64,000 bases of DNA from Candidatus Cohnella colombiensis (lineage in GTDB: Bacteria; Bacillota; Bacilli; Paenibacillales; Paenibacillaceae). Where the stretch lies: contig CP119317.1 in assembly GCA_029203125.1 (NCBI GenBank), positions 2,232,001 to 2,296,000 of the forward strand. Direction: 5' to 3'. Of this stretch, positions 16,614 through 25,357 are shown piece by piece (position 1 is the stretch's first letter; each line of letters starts with the position of its first letter). The notes beneath the pieces are model-generated. The model made no database searches and was not told the DNA's origin. It saw nothing but the letters and a program-made list of their open reading frames with translations. The position numbers and the translations under genes were made by a program.

Positions 16614-17941
16614 AGCAGCTCTGTTGCAAGCTGTGCAAGCCGTGAACGTTCGCCTTTCTCTAACGTGACATGACCACTAATGCCTTCTTTCTTGAATCGT
16701 TCCACGAGGTAGGTGAGACCGTTACTTTGTGAATCAAGGTACGGATGGTCTATCTGCTCAGGATCGCCCAGCAAGACGATCTTACTGTTCTCACCAACGC
16801 GTGATACGATCGTCTTCACTTCATGCTTGCTTAAATTTTGCGCTTCATCAATGATAATGAATTGGCCAGGAATCGATCGACCACGAATGTAAGTAAGAGC
16901 CTCCACCTGAATACTTCCTAGACCCATTAATATTTTATCCAAATCCGCTGACTTCTTCGTATCAAATAAAAACTCTAGATTGTCGTAGATGGGTTGCATC
17001 CATGGGCGTAACTTCTCATCCTTCTCCCCAGGCAAGTATCCAATATCTTTACCCATTGGAACGACAGGGCGCGCGATCAATAGCTTTTTGAAGCGATGCT
17101 CATCCTCAACCTTCAGCAATCCCGCAGCTAACGTAATTAATGTCTTCCCTGTTCCAGCACGACCCGTTAATGTCACTAGCGGTAGGTCATCGTTCAACAG
17201 TAATTCCAGCGCCATTCGCTGCTGCGCGTTGCGCGCCGTAATGCCCCATATCGGATCATTGCTCATATGCAACGGCTCTAATTTTTGCCCATCCGAGGTT
17301 ACTTTAAGCAGTGCTGATTTAGAAGTACCCAGTTCATCGCGAAGAATAACGAACTCATTCGGATACAGTGTCAATTGAATGCCAAGTTGATTGACATCCA
17401 GCTTGCGATACGTATAAAATTCATCGATTACCGAGGGGTGCACTTTCACGGATCGATGACCTGTATACTGATCCGAGATTGAAACAGTTCTGTCCGTTAA
17501 ATAATCTTGCGCTTGAATACCTAATACATCTGCTTTTACCCGCACAAGTACATCCTTGCTAACAATAATGACTGGTCTTAAAGTGCCTTTCTCTTGCTCT
17601 TCTATATGATAATTTAACGCCACCGCAAGAATCCGGTTATCATTCGTCATCTCACCGAATAGCTCTTGCACTTTAACGTAATGGCGGTGATTCATCTCCA
17701 CTTTCAGCAATCCACCATTGGGCAATGTTACCCCATTGTGCAGTTCACCTAAATCCCGAATTGAATCTAACTCACGTGAAATATTACGCGCATTTCGACC
17801 AATTTCATCGACAAGTCGTTTTTTTGAATCGATTTCTTCTAATACAACTGCTGGAATAATGATTTCATTGTCTTCGAATGCAAATAAGGAGAGAGGATCA
17901 TGGAGTAACACATTCGTATCCAGTACATAGATTTTTCTCAA
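16610..17941 (-). CDS. phoH: PIN-PhoH family ATPase (YlaK-like)
   Basis: Two-domain protein: an N-terminal PIN nuclease-like domain (about 1-140, KIYVLDTNVLLHDPLSLF with acidic residues for metal) and a C-terminal PhoH ATPase (about 225-443) with Walker A LTGRAGTGKTLITLA and Walker B FIIIDEAQN. Such PhoH2 proteins are linked to RNA unwinding and cleavage; the cellular substrate is not known. I chose the TTG at 17941 (LRKIYVLDTNVLL) because GGAGGG lies 7-8 bases upstream; the ATG at 17947 is too close to it. B. subtilis ylaK has ylaJ as neighbour, as here. Confidence 0.88.
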   Translation of the reverse strand: MRKIYVLDTNVLLHDPLSLFAFEDNEIIIPAVVLEEIDSKKRLVDEIGRNARNISRELDSIRDLGELHNGVTLPNGGLLKVEMNHRHYVKVQELFGEMTNDNRILAVALNYHIEEQEKGTLRPVIIVSKDVLVRVKADVLGIQAQDYLTDRTVSISDQYTGHRSVKVHPSVIDEFYTYRKLDVNQLGIQLTLYPNEFVILRDELGTSKSALLKVTSDGQKLEPLHMSNDPIWGITARNAQQRMALELLLNDDLPLVTLTGRAGTGKTLITLAAGLLKVEDEHRFKKLLIARPVVPMGKDIGYLPGEKDEKLRPWMQPIYDNLEFLFDTKKSADLDKILMGLGSIQVEALTYIRGRSIPGQFIIIDEAQNLSKHEVKTIVSRVGENSKIVLLGDPEQIDHPYLDSQSNGLTYLVERFKKEGISGHVTLEKGERSRLAQLATELL

Positions 17942-18120
17942 GGTCATTCCCTCCCATGTCATGAATCGGTCTGTTACTTAAACTATTCATATCCATCCAA
18001 CTGCCTTACATAATATGTTCGTCTTGGGGAATACTACATTAATGAAATTACCTAGAGTAGCCAAGCTAATATCTGAGCTTTGGCTGAATGGGCATCCCTC
18101 CAATCAGGACGGTGAGATCA

Positions 18121-18696
18121 ATGAAATGTTATCGAAGAATCCGCATGGGAACCTTTACAGCACTTCTCATCGTTGCCTTGATGAGTGTTGCAGCATGCGG
18201 AGGACGGTCATCCATTAGTGATAACCAGTTCCAAGCACAGTCCGCTAAAGGGTCCACCATGGACGGAGTCGACAAACCACAGAATGTGAGTGCACATCTT
18301 GAGCAATTGGCACTCGGTGTTCCTGGTGTGAAAGGAGCAAATTGTGTCGTATTCGGCAAATACGCTATTGTTGGAATTGATGTCGACGAGAAGATGGAAC
18401 GTTCTGAAGTTGGCACATTGAAGTATTCAGTTGCAGAAGCGTTTCTCAAGGATCCCTACGGCGTCGATGCGATCGTAACCGCCGATATTGATCTCGCCCA
18501 GCGACTGCGTGAGATCAAGGTCGACATCAACAACGGACATGCATTAACAGGCTTTGCTAATGAGCTAGCGGACATTATGGGGCGAATCATCCCACAAATG
18601 CCACGCAACATTATACCGCCTAAAACCCCAGAAGATGTAGGAAATCAGACGCTGAATAACGTTCAAAAACAAGCAAAAACGCCTTCAGCGTCCTAG
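18121..18696 (+). CDS. ylaJ: YhcN/YlaJ-family sporulation lipoprotein
   Basis: 191-residue lipoprotein: signal segment FTALLIVALMSVAAC with lipobox VAAC, then the YhcN/YlaJ core LEQLALGVPGVKGANCVVFGKYAIVGIDVD and YSVAEAFLKDPYGVDAIVTAD. Relatives are found in spore membranes and coats and are made in the forespore. ATG 18121 is chosen with GGTGAG upstream; the frame is open further upstream. The gene is divergent from the PhoH gene, unlike the co-directional B. subtilis ylaJ-ylaK. Confidence 0.85.
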   Translation: MKCYRRIRMGTFTALLIVALMSVAACGGRSSISDNQFQAQSAKGSTMDGVDKPQNVSAHLEQLALGVPGVKGANCVVFGKYAIVGIDVDEKMERSEVGTLKYSVAEAFLKDPYGVDAIVTADIDLAQRLREIKVDINNGHALTGFANELADIMGRIIPQMPRNIIPPKTPEDVGNQTLNNVQKQAKTPSAS

Positions 18697-18766
18697 ACGC
18701 TGGAGAAGCTTTGCGGAGACTTTCAGAAAAGTATTGATGATTTTTTACTTTCTGAAAGTTGCAAAA

Positions 18767-18790
18767 AGCCCAGTGCAAATTCACTGGGCT
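18767..18790 (-). terminator. Terminator after the LCP gene and small ORF
   Basis: Stem AGCCCAGTG / CACTGGGCT with a 6-base loop, followed on the minus strand by TTTTTGC. On the plus strand the tail is AATTTC, so it suits the minus genes better. A second inverted repeat ACTTTCAGAAA / TTTCTGAAAGT at about 18719-18759 may end the plus-strand ylaJ transcript. Confidence 0.72.
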
Positions 18791-18888
18791 AATTTCATAA
18801 AGAGAGCTGAACCGTCACTGAAGCGAGCGGTCGATGTCTTGTTATCATCAATTAAGCGTTCCGTTAGAGAGGTACAAGCTGCTGTCAT
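18781..18888 (-). CDS. Small ORF, 35 residues, behind the LCP gene
   Basis: MTAACTSLTERLIDDNKTST followed by ARFSDGSALFMKLAQ, stop TGA. An ideal ribosome binding site, AGGAGG (plus-strand 18896-18901), lies 7 bases upstream and overlaps the stop of the LCP gene, so the two could be translationally coupled. The stop codon falls inside the terminator stem. I do not recognise the product; it is soluble with one cysteine. It could be a real small protein or a chance frame; the spacing and coupling argue for the former. Confidence 0.5.
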   Translation of the reverse strand: MTAACTSLTERLIDDNKTSTARFSDGSALFMKLAQ

Positions 18889-18899
18889 TCGCAGTCCTC

Positions 18900-20048
18900 C
18901 TAGGAAAATCTGATTTGATTATAGCATAAGACAACTCTTGATTCCATCGGTCTTTCATCTCGGGTATATTGAGCATCCACAGGAGCTGAGAGACTCCGTC
19001 CTAATGGTGATAATTCCTCAGCTAATGCTTGCTTCGCTTCAGCGAGCTTTTCTTTGTTCAAGTTGACGTAGGGACTTTTCCAAGTTCCTTCTAGTGCAAT
19101 GAAATGGATGTCTGAGCGATTAATTCCGAGGTACGTTGCGATCATGTTTTCGATCTGAGCCTCCGGGATATCTGTTCGCATATTGTCGCCAACTGCATTA
19201 AAGATACTGTCGATCTTCCATACTGTCCCGAATGACTTCAACTTATCTGTAATCGCTCCGAGCACTTCCTGTTGCCGCGCATTTCGTTCAAAGTCACTCG
19301 ATTCTGCTGTGCCTCGATTCGATTTTCGGTAGCGAACGAAGCCAAGCGCATCTTCACCCTTCAGCGTCTGCTCGCCCTTAGTCAAATCAATATTCGTCCC
19401 ATCTGCTTTGTCGACATATCTCATATCCTTATCGACTTTAACATCAACGCCACCTAATGCGTCAATTACATCTACAAAGCCTTGAAAATCAATAACAGCC
19501 GTGTAGTTGATTGGAATCTCAAAAAACTTTTCTAGCATTTCTCTCGTCTTCGTACGCGCGTATTGCTTTGCATCTTCCGACTCTAGCTTCTCTTTGTTTT
19601 TCGCTTGCATATAAAAGTTCGCATAGTAAGCATTCGCTTTATGCGTCTTATAATCTGCTAGATTGAGATCACTGTCCCGTGGAATCGAGACAACTGTTGC
19701 AGTCTTTGACTTTGGATTAAAAGCAGCGACCATCATCACATCTGTGTTCATACTACCCAATTCTTTGCGATAATCAAGTCCAAGCAATACAAGTGAAATC
19801 GGTTTTACTTGAGCACGTTCAGATGAAGGAATTGGACTTGCAGCATTCTCATCCTGAGATGCCACTTTATGTATAGTATCTTTATATCCTAAGTACAAAT
19901 ATCCGGCATAACCAACTAAACCAACTATAACCAACGAAACAGCGATTAATATCGCTCTACCCCAGCGAAATTTATTGTCTTTTACATTCAATTTACTGGT
20001 AGCCATTTGTTTACTCGTACGTGGGGGTAACGGACGATCGCTTCTCAT
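18900..20048 (-). CDS. LytR-CpsA-Psr (LCP) family protein
   Basis: 382 residues: cytoplasmic N-terminus, one membrane segment (about 31-53) and an extracellular LCP domain (about 80-300). LCP enzymes transfer undecaprenyl-linked glycopolymers such as teichoic acids to peptidoglycan. Visible motifs are LLGLDYR, MMVAAFNPKSKTATVVSIPRDSDLNL (the catalytic-site IPRDS) and VRYRKSNRGTAESSDFERNARQQEV. The start overlaps the stop of the upstream 107-residue gene by 4 bases (ATGA), so they form an operon. Which glycopolymer it attaches cannot be told. Confidence 0.9.
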   Translation of the reverse strand: MRSDRPLPPRTSKQMATSKLNVKDNKFRWGRAILIAVSLVIVGLVGYAGYLYLGYKDTIHKVASQDENAASPIPSSERAQVKPISLVLLGLDYRKELGSMNTDVMMVAAFNPKSKTATVVSIPRDSDLNLADYKTHKANAYYANFYMQAKNKEKLESEDAKQYARTKTREMLEKFFEIPINYTAVIDFQGFVDVIDALGGVDVKVDKDMRYVDKADGTNIDLTKGEQTLKGEDALGFVRYRKSNRGTAESSDFERNARQQEVLGAITDKLKSFGTVWKIDSIFNAVGDNMRTDIPEAQIENMIATYLGINRSDIHFIALEGTWKSPYVNLNKEKLAEAKQALAEELSPLGRSLSAPVDAQYTRDERPMESRVVLCYNQIRFS

Positions 20049-20368
20049 TGTCGTTCCGCCTCCTCTTCATCTTCAGCGTCAAGCTCATCAAACGCAGCTT
20101 CTTCGCCAACTCCGAACATTTCACGATTTAATTGCTCCACCGCTTCTTGATCGAACCAAACGGTACGTCCTGCGCCATCCTTTGTTGTATAGGTGACATA
20201 AACTTTTCCACCTTCAACAGAACTGACATCATACGATATCAATTCGTGGTTTTCCGACAGAATTTGAGCAAAAAAGAGAAGTGTATCGCTCGCCGCCTCA
20301 TCATCAGGACGGGTAGAGGTTACCCACTTCATCTGCAGCCAATAAAACAGAGCGTCCATTAATGACAT
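20045..20368 (-). CDS. Hypothetical protein in the TypA-YlaH-LCP operon
   Basis: 107 residues. A short N-terminal helix, a small alpha/beta core (YDVSSVEGGKVYVTYTTKDGAGRTVWFDQEAVEQL) and a very acidic tail (FDELDAEDEEEAERQ). GAGGGGGAG precedes the start. The stop overlaps the LCP start by 4 bases, and YlaH lies 17 bases upstream. I do not recognise the family. B. subtilis has YlaI, a zinc protein, at this position, but no cysteine pairs are seen here, so this is not YlaI. Confidence 0.75.
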   Translation of the reverse strand: MSLMDALFYWLQMKWVTSTRPDDEAASDTLLFFAQILSENHELISYDVSSVEGGKVYVTYTTKDGAGRTVWFDQEAVEQLNREMFGVGEEAAFDELDAEDEEEAERQ

Positions 20369-20385
20369 GATCGCTCCCCCTCTCT

Positions 20386-20667
20386 TTAAGAAGGCTTCTC
20401 AGTTTTGTTTTTATGCTTGTCGTAATACTGCCGCATGCGGAGCATTCCCATCATGAGTACAGCAACCGCCATGCACTGTATGATCGGTAACTTATCTAAT
20501 TGGAACAACAATAACAACGTACAGCCGGCCGCCATCATAATATAGACGACGACCTCCTTCAATATGGGTAGCCGTCCGGGTCTAAATACATTGTTGAAAA
20601 TATAGATCGTACAGGCGAGAATGATCAAATATGAAATCAATGGGTGATCATGAAACCACTGTTGCAT
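20386..20667 (-). CDS. ylaH: YlaH-like membrane protein
   Basis: 93 residues with three hydrophobic segments (about 9-26, 34-54 and 59-76), then a basic, Lys-rich tail. Size, topology and position directly behind typA match YlaH of Bacillus, whose role is unknown. GAGGAGGG precedes the start. Confidence 0.75.
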   Translation of the reverse strand: MQQWFHDHPLISYLIILACTIYIFNNVFRPGRLPILKEVVVYIMMAAGCTLLLLFQLDKLPIIQCMAVAVLMMGMLRMRQYYDKHKNKTEKPS

Positions 20668-20695
20668 CGAGATCCCTCCTCACGATGTTAACAAA

Positions 20696-22537
20696 TTATA
20701 CGCCAGCTTCTACCGTACGACGTTGCTTCTCATAACGCTCACGTTCGCTCTTGTTCAGCACCTTTTTACGAAGACGGATGCCCTTTGGTGTAATTTCACA
20801 CAATTCATCTTCATTCAAATATTCAAGCGCTTCTTCAAGCGACATTAGACGTGGAGTTTTCATCTTGACAGTCTCTTCCTTATTCGCAGTACGAATGTTG
20901 TTGACTGCTTTCTCCTTACATACGTTAACAACAATATCATTGTCACGTGTATGCTCTCCAACGATCATACCTTCATAGACATCTGTACCAGATTCAAGGA
21001 ACAGAATACCACGATCTTCGACTGACAGCATACCATAAGCCGTACTTGTGCCAGACTCACTTGCGATAAGAACACCTTGATGACGTCCGCCAACTTGACC
21101 ACCGACGATTGGACCATAGCTATCAAATGCATGGTTCATTACGCCGTAACCACGTGTCAACGTTAAGAAATTCGTACGGTATCCAATGAGTCCACGTGCT
21201 GGAATAAGGAATTCAAGACGCACTTGACCGGATCCATTGTTGATCATGTTAACCATTTCCGCTTTGCGCGTTCCAAGACTTTCCATAACCGCGCCCATGC
21301 TTTCTTCAGGTACATCGATCATGAGACGTTCAATCGGCTCGCTCTTGACGCCATCAACTTCCTTAATGATAACTTCAGGTTTGGAAACTTGAATTTCGAA
21401 ACCTTCACGACGCATATTTTCAATAAGGATCGTTAAGTGTAGCTCACCACGTCCACTTACAATAAAAGCATCAGGCGTTTCTGTTTCCTCAACACGTAAG
21501 CTAACGTCTGTCTCAAGCTCCTTAAATAGACGTTCACGCAACTTACGGGAAGTTACCCATTTCCCTTCGCGTCCAACGAATGGACTGTTGTTGACGAGGA
21601 ATGTCATCTGAAGCGTAGGCTCATCAATCGTTAGAACAGGTAATGCTTCAGGGTTTACTGGATCAGCGATTGTTTCCCCGATGTTAATATCTTTAATGCC
21701 TGCGATCGCAACGATATCACCTGCTGCCGCTTCTTCAATTTCAATCCGCTTCAAGCCTTGGAATCCAAATAGCTTTTCGATCCGTGCTTGATGCGCTTTA
21801 CCTTCGCGATCTAATACGGCAACAACTTGACCTTGCGAGATCCGTCCACGATTGACACGGCCGATCGCAATACGACCCATGTAATCGTTGAAATCGAGCA
21901 ACGTAACGAGGAATTGCAATGGCTGTTCCGTATCTTCCTTCGGATATGGAATATGCTCAAGAATCATCTCATAAAGAGGTTCCATCGTTGGTTCCAATGT
22001 GTCAGGTGTGCGACCTGCGATTCCGTTTAAACCAGATGCGTAAACAACTGGGAAATCCAATTGCTCATCATTCGCTTCGAGCTCAATGAACAGTTCAAGC
22101 ACTTCGTCAACGACTTCAGCTGGACGAGCAGCCGGACGGTCAACTTTGTTTACAACAACGACTGGTGTCAGCCCATGTTGCAAAGCTTTGCGAAGTACGA
22201 ATTTCGTTTGTGGCATACAGCCTTCAAAGGAGTCAACGACAAGCAATACACCATCAACCATCTTCATAATACGTTCCACTTCGCCACCGAAATCGGCGTG
22301 TCCTGGTGTATCTACAATGTTAATTAGATTGTTCTTGTACTGAATCGCCGTGTTCTTTGCAAGAATCGTAATTCCGCGTTCACGTTCCAAATCGTTCGAA
22401 TCCATTGCACGCTCTTGAACTGCTTCATTATCGCGAAACGTTCCTGATTGACGAAGCAATTGATCCACCAAAGTTGTCTTCCCATGGTCTACGTGCGCAA
22501 TAATTGCGATGTTACGAATGTTTTCTCTTGCTTGCAT
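20696..22537 (-). CDS. typA: Translational GTPase TypA/BipA
   Basis: 613-residue ribosome-associated GTPase of the elongation-factor group, involved in 50S assembly and stress or cold growth. G1 is AHVDHGKTTLVDQLL, switch II DTPGHADFGGEVER and G4 VNKVDRPAARP. Domains II, III, V and the BipA-specific C-terminus (TLTRGYGVMNHAFDSYGPIVGGQVGGR) are all present. Start 22537 is chosen: AGGAG lies 7 bases upstream of MQARENIRN; the ATG at 22552 belongs to that same ATGAGGAG site. It leads the typA-ylaH-hypothetical-LCP operon. Confidence 0.96.
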   Translation of the reverse strand: MQARENIRNIAIIAHVDHGKTTLVDQLLRQSGTFRDNEAVQERAMDSNDLERERGITILAKNTAIQYKNNLINIVDTPGHADFGGEVERIMKMVDGVLLVVDSFEGCMPQTKFVLRKALQHGLTPVVVVNKVDRPAARPAEVVDEVLELFIELEANDEQLDFPVVYASGLNGIAGRTPDTLEPTMEPLYEMILEHIPYPKEDTEQPLQFLVTLLDFNDYMGRIAIGRVNRGRISQGQVVAVLDREGKAHQARIEKLFGFQGLKRIEIEEAAAGDIVAIAGIKDINIGETIADPVNPEALPVLTIDEPTLQMTFLVNNSPFVGREGKWVTSRKLRERLFKELETDVSLRVEETETPDAFIVSGRGELHLTILIENMRREGFEIQVSKPEVIIKEVDGVKSEPIERLMIDVPEESMGAVMESLGTRKAEMVNMINNGSGQVRLEFLIPARGLIGYRTNFLTLTRGYGVMNHAFDSYGPIVGGQVGGRHQGVLIASESGTSTAYGMLSVEDRGILFLESGTDVYEGMIVGEHTRDNDIVVNVCKEKAVNNIRTANKEETVKMKTPRLMSLEEALEYLNEDELCEITPKGIRLRKKVLNKSERERYEKQRRTVEAGV

Positions 22538-22599
22538 TGTTCCACTCCTCATATTTATCTCTGATTACCCTTATAGGGTTCTCTAAATCCACAAAACAA

Positions 22600-22622
22600 A
22601 ACGTCGACACGAGGCCGACGTT
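22600..22622 (-). terminator. Terminator upstream of typA
   Basis: AACGTCG / CGACGTT stem with a 9-base loop, followed on the minus strand by TTGTTTTG. It ends the transcript of the DUF5668-like gene. Confidence 0.75.
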
Positions 22623-22736
22623 AATTTGCATCACCGGTACGACCGACACTTACCTACTTAGATTAGGAAGCATCTTCATCCCAATATCATACACCATAAA
22701 ACATGAAAAGAAAACAAATTTCTGTAATTGCAACAC

Positions 22737-23219
22737 TTACCATAGTTTAGGTCTGCGCGTTACCATCCATATCCCTGAACCGATCAGTGCAATTGCAAGT
22801 AAATAGATACCCCAAGACCAAATTAGCGTGATCCCAAACAGAATGAGTGAGACAATTCCGAGACCTAACACAACCGTGCTAATATACTGCGAACGCACAA
22901 GCCCGAAAGTATTGTACTCATATAAGCCAACAGCAACCGCAAAAATAAATAAGGGCCACAAATACTTCATTAGTCCCCAACCAAACCAATTGCCAATGAG
23001 CAGTATGACGGATACCACTGTCAAAATACCCGCTGGAACGAGTACAATTGGAGGTGCAATTCTACCGAAGTATAACACATGCAATAAAATGCCAGGAATG
23101 AGAATAAATATTGGCCAGAATACCGCTCCTATGAATGCGAATACGCCAAGCTTACCCAACAGGATGATCAATCCTACAGCCAACACCGTAATTCCGACTG
23201 CGGCGGATTGTTTGTTCAC
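22737..23219 (-). CDS. LiaF/DUF5668-like integral membrane protein
   Basis: 160 residues, GTG start with GGGGGA upstream. Five to six hydrophobic segments cover nearly the whole protein; the opening AVGITVLAVGLIILLGKLG and FWPIFILIPGILLHV resemble the membrane domain of LiaF/LiaI-type proteins (DUF5668). The soluble LiaF C-terminus is absent. It may relate to envelope stress sensing, but no kinase gene is near, so that is only family analogy. Confidence 0.65.
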   Translation of the reverse strand: MNKQSAAVGITVLAVGLIILLGKLGVFAFIGAVFWPIFILIPGILLHVLYFGRIAPPIVLVPAGILTVVSVILLIGNWFGWGLMKYLWPLFIFAVAVGLYEYNTFGLVRSQYISTVVLGLGIVSLILFGITLIWSWGIYLLAIALIGSGIWMVTRRPKLW

Positions 23220-23328
23220 GTCAGTTCCCCCACTTATTCATCTATTTCCTCTAGTGTATCGGAAGTTCAAAGAAAAAACCAGTTGGAACATGTAATATTT
23301 CCTAAAAACAAGTTAAAGCTTGACAATG

Positions 23329-23997
23329 TCATGAAGATGCGCGACGGCGAATAAGCAAAGCGATTGCGAGCAATAGAGCAATAGAGGCATAGGGGAATAC
23401 GTCCCACGTTGTTTGCGACACACCTGACGTTATTTTTTTTATTCCAGGATCCATTACAATCATTTCAGATGCTGTATAAGCGAGTAGCGCTCCTCCTACA
23501 TAAATCATTCCCGGCAGTCGATCCATCAAGCGCATAATAAATGAACTCCCCCAAATAATAATGGGTATGCTCATTACGATACCAATAATTAGAATGACAG
23601 TATCACCACCTGCTACCGCGGCTACGGCTAGTACATTATCGAGACTCATGACGAAATCAGCAACGACGATCGTCCATATTGCTCCAGCCAAGGTCACTGC
23701 CACCTGTACCTTCGTAGAGTGTTCTCGATTATCAACGAGCAGTTGCAGCGCAATTGCAAAGAGCAACAAAGCTCCTACAGTCTGAAGAAATGGAATATGT
23801 AATAATAACACAGCACCAATCGTCAATATGACCCGCAATAATATTGCTGCTAGTGCACCCCACCACACTGCACTTCTTCTTTGATTTGAAGGCAATCTGC
23901 GCCCGACTAACGCAATTACGATCGCATTATCACCACTGAGTACGATATTAATGATCATAATTTCAATGAACACCCACACCTGATCCATCAAATCCAT
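23329..23997 (-). CDS. TerC family membrane protein (YjbE-type)
   Basis: 222 residues, about seven membrane segments. The two TerC repeats each carry the conserved acidic motif: NIVLSGDNAIVIALVGRRLP (about 17-36) and VADFVMSLDNVLAVAAVAGG (about 112-131). Bacillus relatives export manganese or metallate secreted enzymes; this one is likely a metal-ion exporter, by family. GGGGGGTG precedes the start. No manganese riboswitch is visible in the 58 bases upstream. Confidence 0.85.
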   Translation of the reverse strand: MDLMDQVWVFIEIMIINIVLSGDNAIVIALVGRRLPSNQRRSAVWWGALAAILLRVILTIGAVLLLHIPFLQTVGALLLFAIALQLLVDNREHSTKVQVAVTLAGAIWTIVVADFVMSLDNVLAVAAVAGGDTVILIIGIVMSIPIIIWGSSFIMRLMDRLPGMIYVGGALLAYTASEMIVMDPGIKKITSGVSQTTWDVFPYASIALLLAIALLIRRRASS

Positions 23998-24055
23998 ACT
24001 TGCACCCCCCCATAATCAGGTTTATGTACAAGCCGATCAGGTTATGAGAGTACAT

Positions 24056-25357
24056 TTAAAACCATTCGTCTTCAGATGGTGTCGTCCGTCCAGTTGATTG
24101 ATCTGGATCAGCAAGCACTCTCTTCTCAGTGTCCTCGCTGTCCTCGTTGTGCTGCGCTGTTGCTTGTTGTTCTGAAACTGTCTTTTCCGTTAATATAAGT
24201 GTTTCGGTATGTTGAACAGCTTCCTCGATTAATCGCTCCAAATCCGCTCCAAGCATCCCCTCAGCCTTCTCCACTTGCTTCATGCTAGGATGAATCGCCG
24301 GCGATTTCGGAACAAATAGTGTGCAACAATCTTCAAAGGGCAATATCGAGGTTTGAAATGTTTCGATTCGTTCAGCGATTTCAATAATGTCTTGCTTGTC
24401 CATCATAACGAGTGGTCGAAGCAATGGAAGCACCGTCGACCGCCCTATGACATTCATGCTCGCAAGCGTCTGACTTGCTACCTGTCCCAAGCTATCTCCG
24501 GTCACAATCGCAAGTGCATTACTGCGATCAGCTAGTCTTTCCGTAATTTGAAGCATCGAACGTCGCATCAGCGTAATTATCAAGCTCTCATGCTTCGTTT
24601 GCGCCAATCGTGTTTGCAATTCTGTGAACGGAACAAGATGAAGCTTGATCCGACCACTATAATAGGACAATCGCTTCGCGAGTGTGATTACTTTCTCTTT
24701 CGCCTGCTCACTCGTATAGGGGTAGCTATGGAAATGGACAGCCTCAATTGCTAATCCTTTTTTAAGCGCCATCCAGCCTGCGACCGGACTGTCAATGCCA
24801 CCAGACAACAACAGCATCGCTTTACCGTTCATTCCTAATGGAAACCCACCAGCGCCTTTCTCAACGACACAATAGATAAATGTGCCCTCGAATTGGATAT
24901 CCAGCTTTAGTTCAGCTTCTGGTTGTCGCACATTGACACTGAGCTCCGCTGTATTACGAAGGATGTGCGCACCGACTAGATGATTCATCTCTAGCGATGT
25001 ATGTGGAAATTGCTTCCACCCTCGGTTCACACTCACCTTAAATGTTTTTGGAGTTGGCTGCAGTCCACGAAATAAATGCAATGCGGACGCACGAATGGCT
25101 TCGAGCTCATGCACTACACGAACGACAGGACTGAACGATAATATTCCGAAAATATCCTTCAATCTCAAAGCGATCGGCTCATAGCTTTCACCATTCAATT
25201 GAATATAAACTCTGGCGTAAGCACGCTCATAGGTTAGCGCAGTAAAATCGCTCAAAGCTGCCTGGATTTGCGTCAGCAACATTTTCTCAAATCGATTGCG
25301 ATTTTTACCCTTCATCGTAATTTCACCGAAGCGTACTAATATTAGATCGTATTTCAT
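24056..25357 (-). CDS. thiI: tRNA 4-thiouridine synthase ThiI
   Basis: 433-residue enzyme that adenylates U8 of tRNA and transfers sulfur to form s4U; it also serves thiamine thiazole synthesis in some bacteria. N-terminal ferredoxin-like and THUMP domains (about 1-165) precede the PP-loop domain with LLSGGIDSPVAGWMALKKG (about 183-201). EDCCTLFVPKSPAIHPSM carries the sulfur-handling cysteine. The E. coli rhodanese extension is missing, as is usual in Bacillales. A Glu/Thr-rich tail of about 45 residues is low complexity. Its start overlaps the stop of the cysteine desulfurase gene by 4 bases; the two work as a pair. Confidence 0.93.
   Translation of the reverse strand: MKYDLILVRFGEITMKGKNRNRFEKMLLTQIQAALSDFTALTYERAYARVYIQLNGESYEPIALRLKDIFGILSFSPVVRVVHELEAIRASALHLFRGLQPTPKTFKVSVNRGWKQFPHTSLEMNHLVGAHILRNTAELSVNVRQPEAELKLDIQFEGTFIYCVVEKGAGGFPLGMNGKAMLLLSGGIDSPVAGWMALKKGLAIEAVHFHSYPYTSEQAKEKVITLAKRLSYYSGRIKLHLVPFTELQTRLAQTKHESLIITLMRRSMLQITERLADRSNALAIVTGDSLGQVASQTLASMNVIGRSTVLPLLRPLVMMDKQDIIEIAERIETFQTSILPFEDCCTLFVPKSPAIHPSMKQVEKAEGMLGADLERLIEEAVQHTETLILTEKTVSEQQATAQHNEDSEDTEKRVLADPDQSTGRTTPSEDEWF

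Noticed and set aside
23998..24055. Manganese (yybP-ykoY) riboswitch before the TerC gene
   Set aside because: The gap is only 58 bases, too short, and no matching structure is seen.
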